A stretch of 23,279 nucleotides of DNA from Coptodactyla brooksi. Lineage: Eukaryota; Arthropoda; Insecta; Coleoptera; Scarabaeidae. The stretch spans positions 1 to 23,279 of the forward strand of contig JAWQRM010000392.1 of assembly GCA_033557675.1 (NCBI GenBank), in the 5' to 3' direction. The translations under genes were made by a program, and so were the position numbers. Each line of letters begins with the position of its first letter. The first letter of the stretch is position 1. This document shows, in pieces, positions 20,494 to 23,279 of the stretch. The notes beneath the pieces are model-generated. The model was not told the origin of the DNA. It saw nothing but the letters and a program-made list of their open reading frames with translations, and did not search any database.

Positions 20494-21392
20494 CTAAACA
20501 GCCCCCGCTTGTCGATGTTCGACGGGTTACCCGCGTCCCCCGGCCCCGCCGTCACGTCATCGTCTACCACCTCTAAGTCTTCATCGTATTGAGAATTTTG
20601 AACATCACGAAAATTTCTAATGGTATCGTCGACCCCCCGTTCCACGCGCGCGTCCGCCGTCAGCTTATCGAGCAGCTGTTCGAGCTCCTTCACGACGAGC
20701 AGGTCCCTCCGGAGCCTTTGCAGTTGCGCCGACGGGTCGTCCGTGGTGTCGATGCTGTCGTCGTAATCGCTCTGCAAAACGGTCGCCTCGGTCGCCATCG
20801 GGTTCGTGCTGAGATCGTCCGCCTCGGTCGTCGTCTGGTGCAGGGCCTTCTTCAATTTTCGCGTCGAGTTGTTCGCCATAGCCGTCGTGCTGCGATTGGC
20901 AGACTTGGTGTCCTCTCCGTCGCCGCTAGAGGCCCCGGTCATATTTTCGCACTTCGCCAGTATGTTCGCCGCGCTATTCAAATTCAGTGTGACCGTTGGA
21001 AAGTCGGGACCCGTGCTGTTCGCCGTCTTCGTCAGGAATTCCGTCACGCACTCGTTGTCGAACTCGCTCGGCATGCCCGGCTTGACCGGCTTCACGTCGC
21101 TCAGTTGTTTGATGGGCGCGACCATATTTTGCAACGCGTCCGTCATCCCCTTCTGGATCTCTTCCACCGGAACCGTCCAGTACATTACGCAGCACTCGGT
21201 CTCGTTCGAATTGGCCACTCCCGGTTTTGGGGCTGGGGACGGGGTTGGCGCGTTTCCGAATTTATTCACTATGTTTCCACACTCGTCCAGGATATCCTGC
21301 AGTCCATGTTGCTCCTGCTTCTGGGCGTTTCCGCCCAAATGCACTCGGACGGAAGTTTCAGCTTTCCCGGTTTCCGTCGGCGCCGACGACGT
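20367..21392 (-). CDS. Upstream segment of the giant protein, in another frame; begins at a splice acceptor
   Basis: About 340 codons are open from the acceptor boundary at 21,392 to a TAG at 20,367-20,369. The 325-codon open frame that starts at 21,344 begins with GTG, so it is not a real initiation site; coding continues upstream to the acceptor, and the start codon must lie in an earlier exon. The segment contains an ECC motif near residue 58, an amphipathic helix (residues 76-97), N-glycosylation sequons (NST, NMT, NRS, NNS), a Leu-rich heptad segment (223-244), an acidic linker, and a strongly basic stretch (295-310) resembling a proprotein-convertase or nuclear/heparin-binding type sequence. 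After the overlap with the giant frame it would end within 15 codons if no frame change occurs. Composition and sequon density match the downstream giant frame, so I take both as one gene. Numbering here starts at the first codon after the acceptor. Confidence 0.82.
   Translation of the reverse strand, partial: TSSAPTETGKAETSVRVHLGGNAQKQEQHGLQDILDECGNIVNKFGNAPTPSPAPKPGVANSNETECCVMYWTVPVEEIQKGMTDALQNMVAPIKQLSDVKPVKPGMPSEFDNECVTEFLTKTANSTGPDFPTVTLNLNSAANILAKCENMTGASSGDGEDTKSANRSTTAMANNSTRKLKKALHQTTTEADDLSTNPMATEATVLQSDYDDSIDTTDDPSAQLQRLRRDLLVVKELEQLLDKLTADARVERGVDDTIRNFRDVQNSQYDEDLEVVDDDVTAGPGDAGNPSNIDKRGLFRKRKRKKKKAKNVWKHIFGVRSDENRFLNQNFPNSQYAKYPM
20412..20418 (-). other. Slippery heptamer T TTT TTA at the frame junction
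   Basis: Minus-strand codons read CGT TTT TTA AAC in the upstream frame. The heptamer is in the X XXY YYZ phase required for -1 ribosomal slippage, and the -1 frame entered (AAA CCA GAA) is exactly the giant frame. If no slip occurs, translation meets TAG 15 codons later. A single missing T in this run of six would produce the same picture. No strong hairpin was seen 5-9 bases downstream; a 5-bp CCGCA/TGCGG stem occurs only about 45 bases downstream. Confidence 0.45.
20463..20510 (-). other. Polybasic segment, possible proprotein cleavage site
   Basis: Residues 295-310 read KRGLFRKRKRKKKKAK. Runs of R-K-R-K-R fit furin-type convertase recognition if the protein is secreted; a heparin-binding or nuclear-targeting role is equally possible from sequence alone. 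It lies just before the frame junction, in the A-rich stretch where both minus frames are open. Confidence 0.4.
20661..20726 (-). other. Leu-rich heptad segment, possible coiled coil
   Basis: Residues 223-244 contain QLQRLRRDLLVVKELEQLL, with Leu or Val at spacings compatible with heptads and alternating Arg/Lys and Glu/Asp. It could be a short oligomerisation helix. Its frame is that of the upstream segment. Confidence 0.45.
21102..21167 (-). repeat. Helix module, copy 1 (N-terminal)
   Basis: Residues 76-97, beginning VEEIQKGMTDALQNMV. This is an amphipathic helix preceded by an ECC-containing segment. It aligns without gaps to copies 2-4 at 10.9, 9.6 and 9.3 kb: a hydrophobic or aromatic residue at position 4, hydrophobic at 8, usually T/S at 9, A/L at 11 and L/I at 12. 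Confidence 0.5.
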
Positions 21393-21415
21393 CTAGGAAA
21401 AACAGAGGTAGAGAC
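21393..21415 (-). other. Predicted 3' splice site (intron acceptor)
   Basis: On the minus strand the sequence reads a pyrimidine-rich tract ending TTTTTCCTAG followed by ACGTCG. The TAG (21,393-21,395) is also the in-frame stop that closes the upstream limit of the coding frame, so the open frame starts exactly at the acceptor. A CTAAT match to the branch-point consensus lies about 57 bases upstream (21,448-21,452), slightly far. No convincing minus-strand donor (GTRAGT) was seen between here and the right end, so the preceding exon is probably outside the window. Confidence 0.7.
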
Positions 21416-21994
21416 TTCAAACTGACACATGTTTTACATAACTTTATATTAGATGAAGTTACTTCATTTTCCTCATTAATAACGGAACTTATTTGCTAAA
21501 ACACAGGGTGTGTAAGTCTTTCAAATCATTCGGCATCCGCTTTCACTGTTCAGTTCGCTGTCTAGGATTACCCTTGACAATCAGTCCACCTTTCGACGAA
21601 GTAACCGTAAGTACAAAAATTTGTGTTTAAGGTGATGAGGTCATGAGGTATCAGGTGTACAAATAAGTTTCCGCCGTTGGACAAAAGTTGGCGTCACCAG
21701 TAAGTTATGGTTAAAATTGACAAATACAAAACGTCATTATCGTAAGGTTTGTGGTGGATCGAGTGCAAGTAGGTAGAGAATGCAGTAGACAACTGATGTA
21801 GCACTTCAGTTGTTGCTATACACTATGAGGATAAAATCTAGCACCATAAACTCTTAAGCCGCGCCCGCAACACGTGTCCAAGCGTATTCCCACTCCATCA
21901 AAATGCCGATGTGGTGGCTTTGTTCAGCGGTTAGCGGCAGTCGCGTTTAGCACGTGGATGGTAGTGTATCGTTAATGCAGCTTTGAGATTGGCC
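21416..21994. other. Non-coding stretch, nothing recognised
   Basis: AT-richer than the exon, with no long open frame. It contains two plus-strand GTAAGT hexamers (about 21,608 and 21,697) with no supporting exon, and short chance inverted repeats. Probably part of the intron upstream of the giant exon, or intergenic DNA. Confidence 0.5.
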
Positions 21995-23045
21995 TACTTT
22001 CCCAGTTCTTGGAAAGTTGTCCAGATAATTATGCTGTTAAAAAGTACTTGACAAGCTTTTGATTAAACGTATGATGGAAACAATTCACGAAATAAAATTA
22101 ATACCTGAGCATCAATTTGGTTTTAGAAGCAAGCACGGTACAGTGGAACTGGTACATCGATTGGTACAGAGGATTCATAGCGATTTAGAAGACAAGAGGT
22201 ATTGTGGTACGGCTTTCCTTGATATAAGTTAGGCGTTCAACAAAATTTGGCATTGGGGCCCGCTTTGTAAAATTAAGAAAAATCTTCCATATCGGGTATA
22301 TGAAATGCTTAAATCATATCTACAAAACAGACAGTTCTTTCTTAGACACGAATAGGCATTTACCCATTGCACAACATCTTATCTGGTGTACCATAAGGGT
22401 ACACCAGATAAGATGTTGTGCAATAAGATGTGGCGACTTACGCCGATGACACTGTACTCATGGCACCACACTCTCAATTTGACATGGCATCAAGAAAACT
22501 GTACACCAACCTGGATAGACTCCAAAACTGGTTAAAACAATGGAGAATGCAAGCTAATGCCAGTAAGTCTATGCAAGTAACTTTCACCACAAAGAGAGGG
22601 TATTGTCCACCTGTCTCACTCTGTGGACAACGGCTGTCTCATTCGTGAAATACTTGGGAAGTCTCCTCGATCGCCGATTAACTTGGAAAAAGCATATTTT
22701 CAACAAAAGGAAACAAATGGGGCTCAAAATAATACAATTGTACTGGATATTAGGTAAACAGTCCGAACTAACCGTGGAAAACAAACTATTAATCTACAAA
22801 ACAATCATCAAACCAATATGGAATTCAAATATAGACATTATGCAGAGATTCCAGAGTAAAGTGCTTCGTATAATCGTGAAAGCATCTTGGTGTGTGCCGA
22901 ACAGAGTATTACACAGTGATCTGAATGTGTCTGTGTATCTGTGAGATATAGTTCTAAATACAGTGTGCGTTTAGAAAACCATTATGCTGAAGGACCCAGA
23001 CGGCTAAAGAGGTTCAAACAATCTGACTTACAAACTAGGTTTTGA
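21995..23045 (+). pseudogene. Decayed Jockey-type non-LTR retrotransposon (LINE) reverse transcriptase, 3' part
   Basis: Reverse transcriptase motifs appear in order but broken: FPSSWKVVQIIMLLK (from 21,998), then in another frame HQFGFRSKHGTVELVHRL, then LDIS-stop-AFNKIWH (TAG at 22,230-22,232 where the family usually has Gln), SGVP-stop-G near 22,385-22,400, the catalytic YADD (22,439-22,450), and thumb-region KYLGSLLDRRLTWKKH. It ends with RRLKRFKQSDLQTRF and TGA at 23,043-23,045. There are frame changes near 22,044, 22,640 and 22,942; the segment between GVPQG and YADD is missing, and about ten residues after KPIW (near 22,821) are absent. The endonuclease half is not visible. This is non-functional and lies in opposite orientation to the giant gene, presumably inside its intron. 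Confidence 0.9.
22366..22424. repeat. Perfect 27-bp inverted repeat with 5-base loop
   Basis: Arms 22,366-22,392 and 22,398-22,424 are exact reverse complements around the loop ATAAG. The left arm encodes the HNILSGVP part of the reverse transcriptase. The right arm is its inverted copy and is followed directly by sequence leading into YADD, replacing the deleted segment. Confidence 0.95.
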
Positions 23046-23091
23046 TTGGTAGTGTATTGTATATTTAACATTGAGTTTTGTATATTGTATA

Positions 23092-23279
23092 CAGTCGAGT
23101 CGCGATAACTCGAAGTCGAAGGGACCGGATAAATACCTTCGAGTTATCGGAAATCGCCCCCTCCTCCCTTCTCAAGCAAAACTTTCGTTATTTAAAATAG
23201 TGTATGATCGATATAGTACTTTAAGGCGACGTCTTTCTTCTTACATTGCGGATTCTGCTCAATTTCATTGATTAGTTTA
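23092..23279. mobile_element. Possible pogo/Tigger-like DNA transposon or MITE terminus
   Basis: A TA dinucleotide (23,090-23,091) is followed by CAGTCGAGTCGCGATAACT, the style of a pogo/Tigger terminal repeat. A perfect 13-bp inverted pair (23,103-23,115 and 23,137-23,149, CGATAACTCGAAG and its complement) lies just inside. The other end is not in the window, and no transposase is visible. Confidence 0.45.

Noticed and set aside
88..20592. Dozens of plus-strand open frames of 60-340 codons across the exon, often Ser/Val-, Arg- or Phe-rich.
   Set aside because: They are antisense reflections of minus-strand Thr, Glu and Asp codons (ACG, GAA and GAC read backwards as CGT, TTC and GTC). They overlap one another in several frames, have no domain-like sequence, and cannot compete with the continuous 6,831-codon minus frame.
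21306..21425. Plus-strand 39-codon frame starting MLLLLLGVSAQ, which looks like a signal peptide followed by a basic tail.
   Set aside because: It lies antisense to the splice acceptor and first coding codons of the giant exon. The Leu run is the reverse of minus-strand Gln/Glu/Lys codons (CAG, GAG, AAG). A single short frame without repeats, context or homologue is best explained as chance.
21605..21705. Two GTAAGT hexamers on the plus strand as splice donors of a plus-strand gene.
   Set aside because: No open frame or acceptor partner supports an exon here. The hexamer occurs often by chance in AT-rich DNA.
22430..22944. The YADD and thumb-region frames as an active reverse transcriptase gene.
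   Set aside because: The element has at least two internal stop codons, three frame changes and two deletions, and it lacks the N-terminal endonuclease region, so it is a dead fragment.

Overview
The window looks like a piece of an animal nuclear genome, most likely an arthropod (insect-like). The evidence is a eukaryotic 3' splice-acceptor signal, one enormous repetitive coding exon, a decayed Jockey-type non-LTR retrotransposon and a pogo/Tigger-like transposon terminus. I cannot place the order or species. There is no bacterial gene organisation, rRNA, tRNA or CRISPR.

Almost the whole window (1 to about 21,392) is one gene on the minus strand, read right to left. Reading every triplet on the minus strand in phase with position 1, I found no stop codon from 20,493 down to 1, that is 6,831 consecutive codons, and the frame still runs off the left edge. 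To its right a second minus frame (20,367-21,392) carries the upstream part of the same kind of protein and begins exactly at a strong acceptor (pyrimidine tract plus TAG, 21,393-21,415). The two frames overlap between 20,370 and 20,493. They are related by a -1 shift, and a perfect slippery heptamer of the form X XXY YYZ (T TTT TTA, 20,412-20,418) sits in the correct phase to connect them. A missing T in that run (assembly error or allele) is the simpler explanation. Programmed frameshifting and stop-restart are the alternatives.

The predicted product is at least 7,131 residues in this window. It is rich in Thr, Glu, Ser, Pro and Asp, has many N-glycosylation sequons, and looks like a giant extracellular mucin-like or scaffold protein of unknown function. 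Ordered islands and repeat families are embedded in the low-complexity chain: five copies of a degenerate amphipathic-helix module, mostly followed by Cys (two near 9.1-9.6 kb, the others dispersed); a 17-Cys island (5.3-6.4 kb); tandem repeats at 13.7-14.5 kb, 12.2-12.6 kb and 11.4-11.7 kb; a recent-looking 129-bp duplication (8.35-8.62 kb); a two-copy repeat near 1.5-1.9 kb; and two Ser/Thr-rich mucin blocks (18.3-18.8 kb and 3.4-3.9 kb). The many plus-strand open frames over this region are antisense shadows.

Right of the exon (21,396-23,279) the DNA is visibly more AT-rich and appears non-coding. It holds about 580 bp with nothing recognisable, then a broken plus-strand reverse transcriptase fragment (21,995-23,045) containing a perfect 27-bp foldback, then a TA-flanked terminus resembling pogo/Tigger elements (from 23,092). 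This is probably the intron upstream of the giant exon. The exon with the start codon and any signal peptide is not visible here.
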